DNA of 64,000 nt. Source: Terebella lapidaria (lineage: Eukaryota; Annelida; Polychaeta; Terebellida; Terebellidae). The stretch covers positions 13,658,868 to 13,722,867 of the forward strand of contig OX424555.1 in the NCBI GenBank assembly GCA_949152475.1, read 5' to 3'. Below are positions 45,538 through 57,330 of the stretch, piece by piece. Made by a program: the position numbers and the translations under genes. Positions within the stretch are counted from its first letter, which is position 1, and each line of letters starts with the position of its first letter. The notes below the pieces were generated by a model. It ran no database searches and was not told where the DNA came from. It saw only the letters and a program-made list of their open reading frames with translations.

Positions 45538-48480
45538 GTGGAAAAGGGGAAATCCGGGACCCGGAAGAGAGGACACCCCCATAACCGGCAGGTGGTTCAC
45601 GGACCCGGTCCCAGGGGCGAGGTGGGCATGTGTGTGACAGCCAGAGTATGCGGAGAGCCAGTAACGCTGATAATCGACACCGGCAGCACTGTCACAATGC
45701 TCAACCTACAAACCTGGGAACGGATCCGGAAGCCCGGAATGAAGCTGAAGCGGTCGCCGATTCGTCTTTCGATGGTTGACGGAAGTAACATACGGACGCA
45801 TGGCCGGAAAGAACTCCCACTCAACATCGCAGGAGTAGCTGAGACCGTGACGTTCGAGATTGCAGACTGTGAAGACGAAGGAATACTGGGAATGGATTTC
45901 ATCCGTTCCCGGATATCCGGCATAAATTTCGACCGAATGACCATGCAGATGGGCAGCCAGGAGGTGTTCCTCACCATGATCGAGCAGACCAGGGAGCCGT
46001 TTCCGATCAACGCTGTAGCAGATTACCAAATTCCGCCGGAAACGGAACAGCTGATAATAGGACAAGCAGAGAGTGTCCGGGAAGCAGAAGGAGTACTAGA
46101 AATGCCGCAGGAACCTACTGAGAAAAGACCTTGGCTGATCGGGAGAACTTTATCCCGGATAAAGCAAGGAACAGTCCCGGTTCGAGTGATCAATGTGATG
46201 GCGGAGCCGGTAATCATCAAGAAAGGAGCGCAGTTGGCGACGATGACCACCTTAGCAGCCAGTTGCAGTGTTGTGCCGTTGGCGGAGCGGAGCAGGAAGG
46301 TGCAGATTTCCACGGAGTTGGAGGCCGGGCGGAACTGGAGCGGGTACGAGAAGCTGCGGCAGTTAGCAGAGCAGATCCAGGATGCAGTGCCGAGTCATTT
46401 CCGCGAGAGAGTAACCGACCTATTTCGGAATAAGCCGACCTTCAGTAATGATGCCGGAGAACTGGGGCAGACCAACGAGGTACAACATCAGATAAACACG
46501 GGCAGTCACCGGCCGATTAGGCAGCCAACCAGACGAATTCCGCCAGACAAGAGAGAGCTGGTGAGCAGTCTGATTCAGGAGATGAAAGACAAGAACGTCA
46601 TTGAAGAAAGTAGCAATCCGTGGGCTTCCCCGATTGTTCTCGTGAAGAAAAAGGATGGGACCACCCGGTTCTGTGTCGATTACCGGCGGTTAAATGCAGT
46701 CACGGAGAAAGATGCTTATCCGTTGCCGAGAATAGACGACACCATAGCAGCCTGTGCAGACGCCAAATGGTTCTCCACTCTCGACCTGACCAGTGGCTAC
46801 TGGCAGGTCGGGATGGATGAAGACGCCCGGAAAAAGTCGGCCTTCTGTGTTCCTGGCGGCCTTTACCAGTTCAAAGTCATGAGTTTCGGCTTGTGCAATG
46901 CTCCGGGTACGTTCGAGCGGTTGATGGAGAAGGTGCTAGGCAGATTGTCCTGGAAGACCTGCCTCATATATCTGGACGACATCATAGTCTACAGCAAGAC
47001 CCTGGAGGATCACATCCGTGATCTTCAGGAGGTTTTCAACAAGCTGAGAGACAGCCAGAGTATGCGGAGAGCCAGTAACGCTGATAATCGACACCGGCAG
47101 CACTGTCACAATGCTCAACCTACAAACCTGGGAACGGATCCGGAAGCCCGGAATGAAGCTGAAGCGGTCGCCGATTCGTCTTTCGATGGTTGACGGAAGT
47201 AACATACGGACGCATGGCCGGAAAGAACTCCCACTCAACATCGCAGGAGTAGCTGAGACCGTGACGTTCGAGATTGCAGACTGTGAAGACGAAGGAATAC
47301 TGGGAATGGATTTCATCCGTTCCCGGATATCCGGCATAAATTTCGACCGAATGACCATGCAGATGGGCAGCCAGGAGGTGTTCCTCACCATGTTCGAGCA
47401 GACCAGGGAGCCGTTTCCGATCAACGCTGTAGCAGATTACCAAATTCCGCCGGAAATGGAACAGCTGATAATAGGACAAGCAGAGAGTGTCCGGGAAGCA
47501 GAAGGAGTACTAGAAATGCCGCAGGAACCTACTGAGAAAAGACCTTGGCTGATCGGGAGAACTTTATCCCGGATAAAGCAAGGAACAGTCCCGGTTCGAG
47601 TGATCAATGTGATGGCGGAGCCGGTAATCATCAAGAAAGGAGCGCAGTTGGCGACGATGACCACCTTAGCAGCCAGTTGCAGTGTTGTGCCGTTGGCGGA
47701 GCGGAGCAGGAAGGTGCAGATTTCCACGGAGTCGGAGGCCGGGCGGAATTGGAGCGGGTACGAGAAGCTGCGGCAGTTAGCAGAGCAGACCCAGGATGCA
47801 GTGCCGAGTAATTTCCGCGAGAGAGTAACCGACCTCCTATTTCGGAATAAGCCGACCTTCAGTAATGATGCCGGAGAACTGGGGCAGACCAACGAGGTAC
47901 AACATCAGATAAACACGGGCAGTCACCGGCCGATTAAGCAGCCAACCAGACGAATTCCGCCAGACAAGAGAGAGCTGGTGAGCAGTCTGATTCAGGAGAT
48001 GAAAGACAAGAACGTCATTGAAGAAAGTAGCAGTCCGTGGGCTTCCCCGATTGTTCTCGTGAAGAAAAAGGATGGGACCACCCGGTTCTGTGTCGATTAC
48101 CGGCGGTTAAATGCAGTCACGGAGAAAGATGCTTATCCGTTGCCGAGAATAGACGACACCATAGCAGCCTGTGCAGATGCCAAATGGTTCTCCACTCTCG
48201 ACCTGACCAGTGGCTACTGGCAGGTCGGGATGGATGAAGACGCCCGGAAAAAAGTCGGCCTTCTGTGTTCCTGGCGGCCTTTACCAGTTCAAAGTCATGA
48301 GTTTCGGCTTGTGCAATGCTCCGGGTACGTTCGAGCGGTTGATGGAGAAGGTGCTAGGCAGATTGTCCTGGAAGACCTGCCTCATATATCTGGACGACAT
48401 CATAGTCTACAGCAAGACCCTGGAGGATCACATCCGTGATCTTCAGGAGGTTTTCAACAAGCTGAGAGAGGCAGACCTGA
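45538..48480 (+). pseudogene. pol: Pol, protease and reverse transcriptase part, present twice (broken)
   Basis: Protease is marked by LIIDTGSTVTML and ILGMDFI. Reverse transcriptase is marked by WASPIVLVKKKDGTTRFCVD, KWFSTLDLTSGYWQV, FGLCNAPGTFERLM and the catalytic YLDD (46,969-46,980). The same protease-to-RT stretch then occurs again, with YLDD at 48,387-48,398, because of a ~1.4-kb direct repeat. The family is Gypsy/Metaviridae. The region is broken as a single polyprotein. The second copy continues into the RT thumb/connection part. Confidence 0.85.
45636..48468 (+). repeat. 1.4-kb internal direct repeat in pol
   Basis: About 1,414 bp from GACAGCCAGAGTATGCGG (45,636) to AAGCTGAGAG (47,050) is followed directly by a second copy (47,050-48,468). 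The two are nearly identical by eye, and more alike than would be expected of old duplicates. Confidence 0.9.
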
Positions 48481-48519
48481 AAGTCAAACCGTCAAAATGC
48501 AAGTTCTTCCAGCCGGAGG

Positions 48520-51041
48520 TCTTTCCTAGGTCACATAGTCGGCAGAGACGGTATCCGCACCGACCCGGCAAAAACGGAGGCAGTACGGAAGTGGCGGACA
48601 CCCACCAACCTGACGGAGCTGCGCAGTTTTCTGGGACTTTGCTCCTATTACCGGAAGTTCGTGCCGAAGTTCTCCGAGATTGCAGCGCCGCTGAATCACT
48701 TGACGGAAAAAGGGGTGCAGTTCCGGTGGCAGACGGAGCAAGAGCAGGCATTTGCCGAGCTGAAGAACCGCCTAGTATCGGCACCGATACTCGGGTACCC
48801 AAGGGAGCAAGGCCGATATATCCTGGACACGGACGCCAGTGACACTGGGCTGGGAGCAGTACTGTCACAGAAGCAGGGCAACCAGGAGCGGGTGATAACC
48901 TACTTGAGCCGCAGCCTAACCAAAGAAGAACGGAGATACTGTGTCACCCGGAAGGAGCTCCTGGCGGTTGTGTTTGCGGTACAGAAGAATAAGCAGTACT
49001 TGCTGGGACGACACTTCCTTCTTCGCACAGATCATGGCAGTCTTACCTGGCTTATGAATTTCAAGGAGCCCCAGGGGCAGGTAGCCCGGTGGATTGAGCT
49101 CCTGAGTGAGTTTCATTTCGACATCGAACATCGTCCGGGGCGAATCCATAATATCGCAGATGCCTTGTCCAGATCCCCATGCAGCCAATGCGGAAAAATC
49201 GACTGGAAACAAGCCAAGATAGATGCCTGGAACTACGGAGAAAGGATCCGGCAGACACGAAGTGAAGAAACTCCTCAGCCCAAGCCAAGGAAGGGGGGAC
49301 GCCGGAAGCGGTCACGGAGATCGGGCGGAGAAGCAGAACTGACGGAGGAAGCAGTCCCAAGGAAGGCGGTTGCAGTAGCGGAGAAAGCAGCGTCCCGGAA
49401 GCCGGTTGCGGTTGCGGTGACGGAGAAAGCAGCGTCCAGGAAGCCGGTTGCGGTTGCAGTAGCGGAGAAAGCAGCGTCCCGGAAGCCGGTTGCGGTGACG
49501 GAGGAAGCAGCGTCCCGGAAGCTGGTTGCGGTTGCAGTGACGGAGAAGGCAGTTCCAGGCAAAGCGGATGTGGTTGCAGAGCAGATTAGGCTGGCGGAAA
49601 ATGCGGACCAGGATACTGTGCTGGGGCAGAAATATCGACCAGATGATTTGCGGAGAATGCAGCAAGCAGAACCTTGGTACCCACTGGTGACGTCGCTGAT
49701 CGACGGGAGCGGTACAGCTGACAGTGCAGACTTTTCCAGCATGAGCAGCGAAGAGAAAGTGCTGTACGGGATGCGGAAGACCTTGCTGAAAGTAGACGGA
49801 GTAGTTTACCGGAAATGGAAAACGGCAGAAGGTACCAGCCGAATGCAGTTAATAACCCCGAAGGAGCTGAGACAGGAGATTTTCCATCTTGCCCATCAGA
49901 GCCGGACGGGAGGACACCTCGGAAGCAGAAGGATGGCGGCTAGCATTCGGAGGCGGTATTTCTGGCCGGCTATGATGCGGGACATAAAGCAGTGGGTGCT
50001 GAGCTGTGACGAATGTGCGTCAAGAAGTATGCAGAACTTGAAACGATCTCCGATGCAGAAATACCGGGTTGGAGCGCCCATGGAGAGGGTGGCAATGGAC
50101 GTGATGGGTCCGTTACCTGAATCCACCCGGGGGAACCGGTACATCTTAGTAATCGGTGATTACTTCACCAAGTGGGTAGAGGCTTACCCGATGCCGAATC
50201 AGGAAGCGGTGACGTTGCGGACATATTCGTCAACCAGTTTGCAGCGCGGTACGGTATCCCGATGGAGATACACACCGACCAAGGCAGAAATTTCAAGTCC
50301 GATTTGCTGAGAAATGTTTGCAGAATCCTGGGGATTCACAAGACACGGACAACCGCTTTCCGACCTCAGTCGGACGGTTTCATTGAGCGATTCAACCGGA
50401 CGCTGCAGCAGATCCTGAGCCTGTACGTAAGCGAGCGGCAGACCAACTGGGATCAGCTAGTTCCGTTGGCGATGGCAGCTTACCGGAGTACCCCGCAGGA
50501 GACAACCGGGCAGAGTCCCAATTTGCTGATGCTGGGCAGAGAAGTCAACACTCCGGTAGAGTTACTGATTGGCAGACCGCCGGGCGAATCGACAGCAGAA
50601 GTAACAGAGTATGGCAGTCAGCTCCGGGAGCGACTAGACGCAGTATATAAGGCGGTTCGAGCGAAATCTGGCAGAGAGATGGAACGGCAAAAGAAGCTGT
50701 ACGACCGGAGGAAGGTCGACAATCAGTTCCAGCCAGGAGACCGAGTGTGGATGGCGGTCAAAACACGGAAGAAGGGCAAGGCACCCAAGTTGCAGAGGAT
50801 GTGGAGCGGTCCAAAGCTAGTGCTGAGCAGATTTACCGACGTGACCTACGAGATTGCAGAGAGTGAAACTCGGCAGAAGGTGGTTCACTTCGATTTGCTG
50901 AAACCGTATAATGGTGTCAAGCATCCGAGATGGATGAAGCGGAGAATGGCAGATTCCTGGAGGCAGACGGAGCCGCCGAAGCGGAGTAGTGTTCCGGAGA
51001 CGGAACAGACGGTCTCTGAGTCGGATACGGACTCGGAGTAA
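48520..51041 (+). pseudogene. pol: Pol, RNase H and integrase part (broken)
   Basis: RNase H is marked by [39 protein letters not shown] and [10 protein letters not shown] linker with in-frame repeats follows (49,360-49,570). Integrase has a zinc-binding HHCC region ([21 protein letters not shown]), the core aspartates ([19 protein letters not shown]) and the FIERFNRTLQ glutamate block. It ends with a GDRVWMAV...GPKLVLSRF C-terminal domain. No chromodomain is evident. The part is broken in about one or two places. Confidence 0.85.
49360..49570 (+). repeat. In-frame tandem repeat in the RNase H-integrase linker
   Basis: About five units encode variants of [14 protein letters not shown], made of GCGGAGAAAGCAGCGTCCCG and CCGGTTGCGGTTGCGGT-type text. 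The number of units is probably variable among copies of the element. Confidence 0.75.
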
Positions 51042-52494
51042 AGCCGCAGAGGACGAAGAAATATGAGAAGACGGAGTGAGCTGTAGAGCAGGAGAAGGAG
51101 ATAGCTGAGACCCTGGTAAAACGTTGAGTTCCGGCAGAGAGCGACCGCAAGAAGTTGGAACAGTGAGCAAGTGCTGGTTCCGGAAACAGGGCGGAGAAAG
51201 GAAGCAGAGCGGAAAGCGGTGCAGAGACCGGATAGAGACATCCTAGAGGTTCTGACTGGGTTGAGAGCATAGTCAACCAGTCCAGGGTAGCGGCCAGGGG
51301 TCCAGAAGAACCTGGGTTAGCGGTCTAGTATCTCCAGAGAAGCAGCTACACGTCTTCCGTATTCAGAGAATTAAGACGGAAAAGTTTTCCGGCTGTGGAC
51401 ATCCAACCGGAGTTTCCACTTAGCAGAGACAGTAAACCGACTACAGATTGACAGAAACGGAGAAACATCACCCCAGATAGGAAGGCGCCTCCTTCTGGAC
51501 AGAATGTATGCAGTTTCCAGTGTCGACAAGCAGTAATACCAGTGAGCAGATATGCAGTTGACGAAGCAGTACAGATGGCGGAAACGCCCAACTTGCAGTC
51601 TAGATGTTCGTCTGACAGGCAGATTCAACTGGCTGAGACTCTATTCAACCCTCCTGATGGCAGAGATACTTCAAAATTGCAGATACTTCGCTCGGAGAAG
51701 CAGTTGAAAGGGAGCCGGAAAAACCCGGAGAAGCCGGTTGAGCCGGAGACGGACACCTCTCGGTTAACGGTTGAGTTTTTGCATAATTGTGACGTCACTC
51801 CTGAGGCAGCCAATCAGCGTGGAGCTTTTCAAGTCACGTGAGCAGAAAGGGTATAAAAGGGCCTTGAAATCGGGCTCTGAGAGCAGTTGAAGAGCAGACC
51901 TCGAGCTGTGCACATCGCAGACAAAGTTTGGCGGAATCGAATCAAGTCCAGCATTTTCCGGCTGCGGCAGATTTTGCAGTGAAAAACGACTAAGTGTTTC
52001 CCGGAAGACCATCAGTCCGGAGAAGCGGTGCAGCAGAGGCGGTGCAGTAGAAGCGGTGCAATAGAAGCGGTGCAGTAGTTAGACGACTTCTGTTTCCCGG
52101 CTTTCCGGATGGCGTATTCGGCGTTCCTAGGAAGACAAGGTGACGGACGGGGCGGAGCCGGAGGGAATCGAGAGCGACGGAGGCGGATGGCAGTGTGGCG
52201 GAAGCACAGGCGGTGTGGCAGTAGACGGAGGCGGTTGGCAGTGTAACGGTCGACGGAGGCGGATGGCCGTGTGGCGGAAGCGGAGGCAGTGTAGCGGTCG
52301 ACGGAGGCGGAGCAGAAAGCAGATCCAGCAGCTGAGCAGATAGCAGAGCGGATAGCAGAGCAGATAGCAGAGCAGATAGCCGAGCGGACAGCAGACCCAT
52401 TGGCAGATCCGGAGGCAGAGCGGAGACCAAAGCGGAAGGCGGAACCCGGAGCAGAGCCGGAAGCAGAACCAGTTCAGCGGCTAGGGATGACGGA
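51042..52494 (+). other. Long non-coding 3' internal region with repeats
   Basis: Between pol and the third frame there is no convincing coding sequence. From ~52,020 to 52,420 it is a degenerate GAAGCGGTGCAGTA / GAGCAGATAGCAGA repeat, similar in style to the LTR leader. A promoter-like cassette lies at 51,790-51,858. Confidence 0.6.
51790..51858 (+). promoter_or_regulatory. Internal promoter-like cassette resembling the LTR promoter
   Basis: TGACGTCA (51,790-51,797), CCAAT (51,810-51,814), CACGTG (51,835-51,840) and TATAAAA (51,852-51,858) occur in 69 bp, followed by a repetitive leader. The LTR has the same elements (CCAAT there inverted, and upstream of TGACGTCA), ending in the same CRE, E-box, TATA order. 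This could drive the third reading frame separately. Confidence 0.5.
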
Positions 52495-53118
52495 ATGGAG
52501 TCTTCCGCGTCTGACCGAGGCCATGCGGACGTGCAGAGAGCCCGGAGGAGTATCCTGGTAGACCAAGCCAGAGCTACACCCGGAATCCTGTCTCCGGTGG
52601 AAACCCGTCCTCGACAGTCTTCCAGTGAGCGGTCCGGGAGGAGCCAAGTCCGTGCACCAACCCAGAGTCCACCTTACACATTCTACCCGTTTGGCGGTCC
52701 TTCAACTCAACCGTGTCCGTCCCATTGTTTCCCGGTGAATATTGGGGGACGGAGCGCTTCCGTCTTTGCACCTGCAGTCCCGGAGCACGCCAGATACTAT
52801 GCAGTACGTTGGGGACCGGAGCAGTGGGGGCCAGCCGAGATGAGAGACTACGGCATCTACGTAGAGATCATGGAGCAGAGAGAGTCACCGTTTGGTCTCG
52901 TCCCGACCCGTCAGATCGTCCGGATTCCAGATTGGTCCATCCGGGACGAACGCCTCAGGAATGGGTTCTACGTCCCGCCTCAGTGGAGTCTCCATGATCC
53001 CGATCTTCTCCCGGTTGATGCCAGAGGAACAAGCTTCGGACGACCGTTGGTACCAAATACCATTCCACCTCGTCCGCCGTCGGGGAGCAGTTCGCGCCGT
53101 GATACTGGTGGGCAGTAG
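52495..53118 (+). CDS. Third reading frame of the LTR element, unknown function
   Basis: A 207-codon frame in the position where envelope or accessory genes lie in some Gypsy elements. The N-terminal third is Arg/Ser/Pro-rich (ARRSILVDQARATPG, SERSGRSQVRAPTQ). The middle is richer in aromatic residues and more ordered in look (HARYYAVRWGPEQWGPAEMR, VRIPDWSIRDERLRNGFYV), and the tail is Pro/Ser-rich. No signal peptide, membrane segment or furin site is visible, so it does not look like an envelope protein. I do not recognise it. An upstream promoter-like cassette supports real expression. Confidence 0.5.
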   Translation: MESSASDRGHADVQRARRSILVDQARATPGILSPVETRPRQSSSERSGRSQVRAPTQSPPYTFYPFGGPSTQPCPSHCFPVNIGGRSASVFAPAVPEHARYYAVRWGPEQWGPAEMRDYGIYVEIMEQRESPFGLVPTRQIVRIPDWSIRDERLRNGFYVPPQWSLHDPDLLPVDARGTSFGRPLVPNTIPPRPPSGSSSRRDTGGQ

Positions 53119-53403
53119 TCGTCGCAAGTCGTCGCAAGTCGCCGCAAGTCGTCGCAAGTCAAGTAGGCGCAAGGAGAAGAAAGAAGAACCGTTTCCCGGA
53201 TTCTAGTATAATTAAGAGTTAAAAAGTGGGAAACGGAACAAGCAAGATATCCGGGTACAGTGACGGTAAACTAGTTAAGAGATACCAGTACCCGGATCAC
53301 GGAAACAGTTGTGTTTGATTTTACGGACAGTTTAACGGTTGACAAATTTGTATATATGTGATATTGATCTGTTCGGGACGAACAGAGTCTAAGGAAGGGG
53401 GAG
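53119..53403 (+). other. 3' end of the internal region with polypurine tract
   Basis: A short GTCGTCGCAA-type tandem repeat lies at 53,118-53,160. The purine run AAGGAAGGGGGAG at 53,391-53,403 abuts the 3' LTR and is the likely polypurine tract for plus-strand priming. Confidence 0.75.
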
Positions 53404-54794
53404 TGTAACGGTTTTGGGGCGTACCCAGAAGTTTCCCCTAGGTAATTCTGTTAGTGTTTTGTGATATTATGGTTAAATAACCGTTTATTAAAATGTATAT
53501 GTGTTTAAAGGTTCATACGGTTCCGTATTGTTAATGTTTAAAAGGTTTTCCGTCTCGGAACTTGGTATATTTATGATGTTGGTAAAGCCGGAGACGGAGC
53601 CGGAACCGGAGACGGAACCGGAGACGGAGCCGGAACAATGGAGTACAAAAACGTAATGACGTTATTTCCGGAAGGTCACGTGATCAGCCTCGTTTTCGGT
53701 TTAAAAGGTGACGTGTCAGCCACTGATTGGTTCTAGAGTGTTTTTAGAAATCCGGAAAATATCAGTGTTTTGGCGGACTATGACGTCACAATAGGTTGGT
53801 CACGTGACGTGGGTCTCAGGTCTATAAAAGCCCCCGCTTCACAGCGGACGGCGGAGTTGGTGTCCTGACGTCGACCTGTGCAGACCCCTTCTCTCATAGC
53901 AGAGTACTCCCTTGTTCCGGATAGAGTCATCCAGATGATAGCAGTTAAGTCTTCCGACTGTGCACTTGGTAAATAAACATGAAAACTTCAACCGAGTTGT
54001 TTTCCCGTGTTCGTTAGGGAACTGGAATTTATAATAAAGTTAGTTCACCGGAAAAGAAAGTAATACGGAGAAAAGGGAGATAAGACCACAGTCGGTTAAG
54101 ACCAAGTTGTAACGACGTCTTAGGGTGATCCAAGAACCCAGATCACCAAGGAAGGAGACGGAGACGGAGACGGAGGTGGAATTCAACGGAGCAACTACAG
54201 AGGCGGTACCGGACGGGGCAGTTGCAGAGACGGGAACGACGAAGCAGGTGCAGAGGCGGTACCGGACGACGGAGTTGCAGTGGCAGTACCTGACGGAGCG
54301 GTTGCGGTAACCGGAAGTGAGAACACTTCCGAGACACTCCATTTCAGGTGCAGTCGCAGGTTGCGGTGAGGCGGAGCCAACCCGAGCAGTTTGCAGTGCG
54401 GTGGAACCTGGCAGAGCGGTTGCAGTATTCGGAAACGGCAACGTTCCCGGATTCTCTAATTCTAGGTGCAGTCGCAGTTTGCAGTAGGGCGGAAAACGAC
54501 GGAGCTGTTGCAGTAAAGCGGTATCCCGACGGAGCAGTTGCAGTACCCGGAGACGGAAACGCCTCCGGATCCTTACTTTACAGGTGCAGTTGCAGATTAG
54601 CAGTCGGACAACGGTTAAGAGGTCCATTCCAGACCACGCTACCAACCTTCAGAGACTTCTAGCCGGAGTTCAACCGTACAGCAGTAGCAGTTTCCCGGAG
54701 TTTTACCGTTTCAGCTCCGGTTAAATAACAACTCACCCACCTCCCAAGAAAACCGGTTTATCAAGACGTCACAGAAGGGTGCAAACCCGTTACA
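53404..54794 (+). repeat. 3' LTR
   Basis: Same ends and internal signals as the 5' LTR. It differs by about a dozen base changes and one extra GAGACG-type 6-bp unit near 54,160-54,175. Confidence 0.97.
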
Positions 54795-54798
54795 GTAT

Positions 54799-57330
54799 CA
54801 TATTGTTCTAATTATATCTGCATTACATTTTCATTTATGTTCACAAACATAAACAGGCCTAGGTGTATGTAACCCCGAAGCTGACTGGCCGTCTGTGGTA
54901 TTTTTTTCAAAGCGGACTGAACTGGCGGTGACATATATTAGAAGAAATCGTTCAGGTATGGTGAATATATATCTAACAAGTGACATCCGCCTCCTGGTAA
55001 TGTTCTACATGTTCATTGTCGATGATCGTGATAAATGGTAACCTATATTAAGCCTGAAAGATCTCCAAATATCACGAGGTTACTAATAATACTAATAATC
55101 ACGAGGTTGGAATAATTCCATGTTGACCAGCTGTATATTGAAGCTTATTCATATAAATTTATATACAAAATATATAAGATCTTTTGGTCAATACTGAACA
55201 CTCAGAATACTTGAGTTGATATATACGAAAATTGTTATTTAATCAGAACCTTCATTATAACTGGTAACCATTAACTTCACACTCAGTATACACCCCAGCA
55301 ATTAGACTTTTGCTGATGAAAAGTAATAAACAGACATGTCTCTGTGCAATTCAGCAATTCAGTACATTTGCCATATGATGGAGCGATTTCAGAACTGTGA
55401 ACTACCACTCATGTCATGTCAGCGTCTTTCGACATAAATGGAACGAAAGGATGTAAAATAGTCTTACACCGTGTAGATTGTCATCTCTCACGTCAAATTC
55501 TAAAGACATATTTCTCGAGACAGATTGATTTTCAAAGGTGGCGTTCAATACAACATGTGAACCCACCATGTTATTTTCCATGATTTCTACGTCTAGAAGC
55601 TGAATTTGGCTCAGAGATTTTTATTTTCCCATCTGCAAATACTGGAATGTCTAAAATGGTTTTCCTATTATCCAAGGGCTGATACAGCTTTTTGAAAAAG
55701 GGGGAGGGGGTCCAGTAATTATATGAGGGGAGGTCAATGGCGAAGCGAGTGGAGCCCTTAGCAGTCTTGGGGTTCGGTGGCAAAATCTTGGTGTTTTGTA
55801 CTCTTCTAAAGCAGTATTTGAAGGATGTTTTTGAATGTTGAATGTGGTACGTTCTAAAGCAGTATTTGAAGGATTTGAAGGATCTAAAGCAGTATTTGAA
55901 GGATGTTTTTGAATGTTGAATGTGGTACGTTCTAAAGCAGTATTTGAAGGATGTTTTTGAATGTGGTACCTTTTCATATTCAGCTCAATGGTTAGGAGAT
56001 AGTATAAAGCAGTCATGAGTAGAAATATACTTTATTGTTAATTCAGTTGTCCAAAATATATGTAGTTATATATTATGTATATACAGAATAGAAGATTGTC
56101 TTGGTCAGCTCGGGTCAAATAGTCAATCATACTGGAAGGTAACCAGTAAACTGTTGCCAATATAACTTCCACTGGTTCAGTTCTACTGTTAATTTGCAAG
56201 GAAAGGGCAAATCGACGTCTCAAAACGTCAATTTACCAGCGATTTTGTTGATTTTAGGGGGGGGGGGGGGTCCACTGAAGAAAGGGGGGGGGGGGGGGGA
56301 GGTCCGGACCCCTTGAACTCCCCCCCCCCCCCCTATAAATCAGCCCTTGTTATCGCTGACTTTTAAATGACAATTATGATATCAGATGTCATCAAGACAT
56401 GACTGGCGGTGTACTAAAAATGTGGTGTATAATTTTTTCATTATTTTCATTACTACTTCAGCCGTCACGGAAATATTCGTGGGGATGGTGAATTATGCAT
56501 GACATTTTTCTTACAAATTACATCGTGCTATAAAACGCATCTGGTTTTCGTATAAAAATTTAATCACTTCTAGACAAGACGATTGAGATGAAAGAAAACC
56601 ATTTGTAAGTCATGTTTGATATTCAATTTTGGTGCTCTATGTTTTGATGCTACATTGATTAGATAATATAATAATCATGTGAATATTCATCGAAATTTTA
56701 TTTCAGTGCCCATACTAAGCATCTCAATATAGGAATACGATATTTTCAAAAACACATTTATAGGTGACATAAAATACATATACCTTTCCGTCAGTCATGT
56801 CCAACACTAAACTTCTCTGGAAGTATATATGACATTCACTAAATTCTTGCTTTTGTTGATTTCTGGTATGTAAACGGGAAACGTGGGTTATTATTACTCC
56901 CGGATATTTCTGAATTTCATGTATGGCTATCAAGTGCACATGTTGGTGAGCTCACGGAAGTGACATGTTTCCTCGGGCCAGATTATCCACCATTCCGCGA
57001 TTAATCCTGCGTGGGCGGCGCCAGGATCAAGACCAATATCATATTCACCCGACTGTGGAAAATGCGACCATTAAGTCAAATTTTCGTCTGTGATTGTGGC
57101 ATTATCCTGGGGCAATAGACAATATCGAATCTGGAAGCTATTTGGAGTGATACACTGCATCATGAAATAGCACAAATGTTAGATTCAAGATCACATTAGA
57201 TGAAACGCTGGAGTATTGGTCATGAAAATGTAAAAAAAATGTGAAGATGGTGATTTAGGTTGTCCTCAGAATCGTAAGCCCAAGTTTATAGACTGGACAA
57301 TCTTACAATATTTAGTAATTCATCGTACAC
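54799..57330. repeat. Duplicated block, copy 1 (partner 62,560-63,990)
   Basis: Conserved pieces in order: ATATATTAGAnGAAATCGTTCAGGTAT (54,932), GATGGAGCGATTTCAGA (55,377), ACAATTATGATATCAGATG (56,370), and TTTCCTCGGGCCAGATTATCC with GTGGGCGGCGCCAGGATCAA (56,970-57,030). All recur from 62,580 to 63,690. The copy here carries an extra MITE (55,673-56,349). No conserved frame. Confidence 0.8.
55673..56349. mobile_element. 677-bp MITE-like element with CAAGGGCTGAT ends and homopolymer tracts
   Basis: Ends CAAGGGCTGAT and ATCAGCCCTTG are flanked by TTATC on both sides (55,668-55,672 and 56,350-56,354). The paralogous block near 63,210-63,230 lacks it. Inside are four ~50-bp units (CTAAAGCAGTATTTGAAGGA) at 55,805-55,970. 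Near the right end are G14 (56,257-56,270), G16 (56,284-56,299) and C14 (56,320-56,333) runs. No coding region. Confidence 0.75.

Larger units (their letters stand above)
42833..54794 (+). mobile_element. Gypsy-type LTR retrotransposon, ~12 kb, young, broken in pol
   Basis: The element has LTRs of 1,385 and 1,391 bp, a tRNA-Leu primer site, gag with a zinc knuckle, and pol in the order protease, reverse transcriptase, RNase H, integrase (Metaviridae order). A long 3' region with a third reading frame, a polypurine tract and the second LTR follow. LTR ends are TGTAACGG...CCGTTACA. A 4-bp duplication GTAT flanks it (42,829-42,832 and 54,795-54,798). The LTRs differ by about a dozen changes by eye (near 1%), so the insertion is recent. 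Gag looks whole. Pol is broken in a few places and carries an internal 1.4-kb direct repeat. Confidence 0.97.

Noticed and set aside
52495-53118. Envelope gene of the LTR element
   Set aside because: No signal peptide, membrane anchor, cleavage site or cysteine pattern. Recorded only as an unknown frame.
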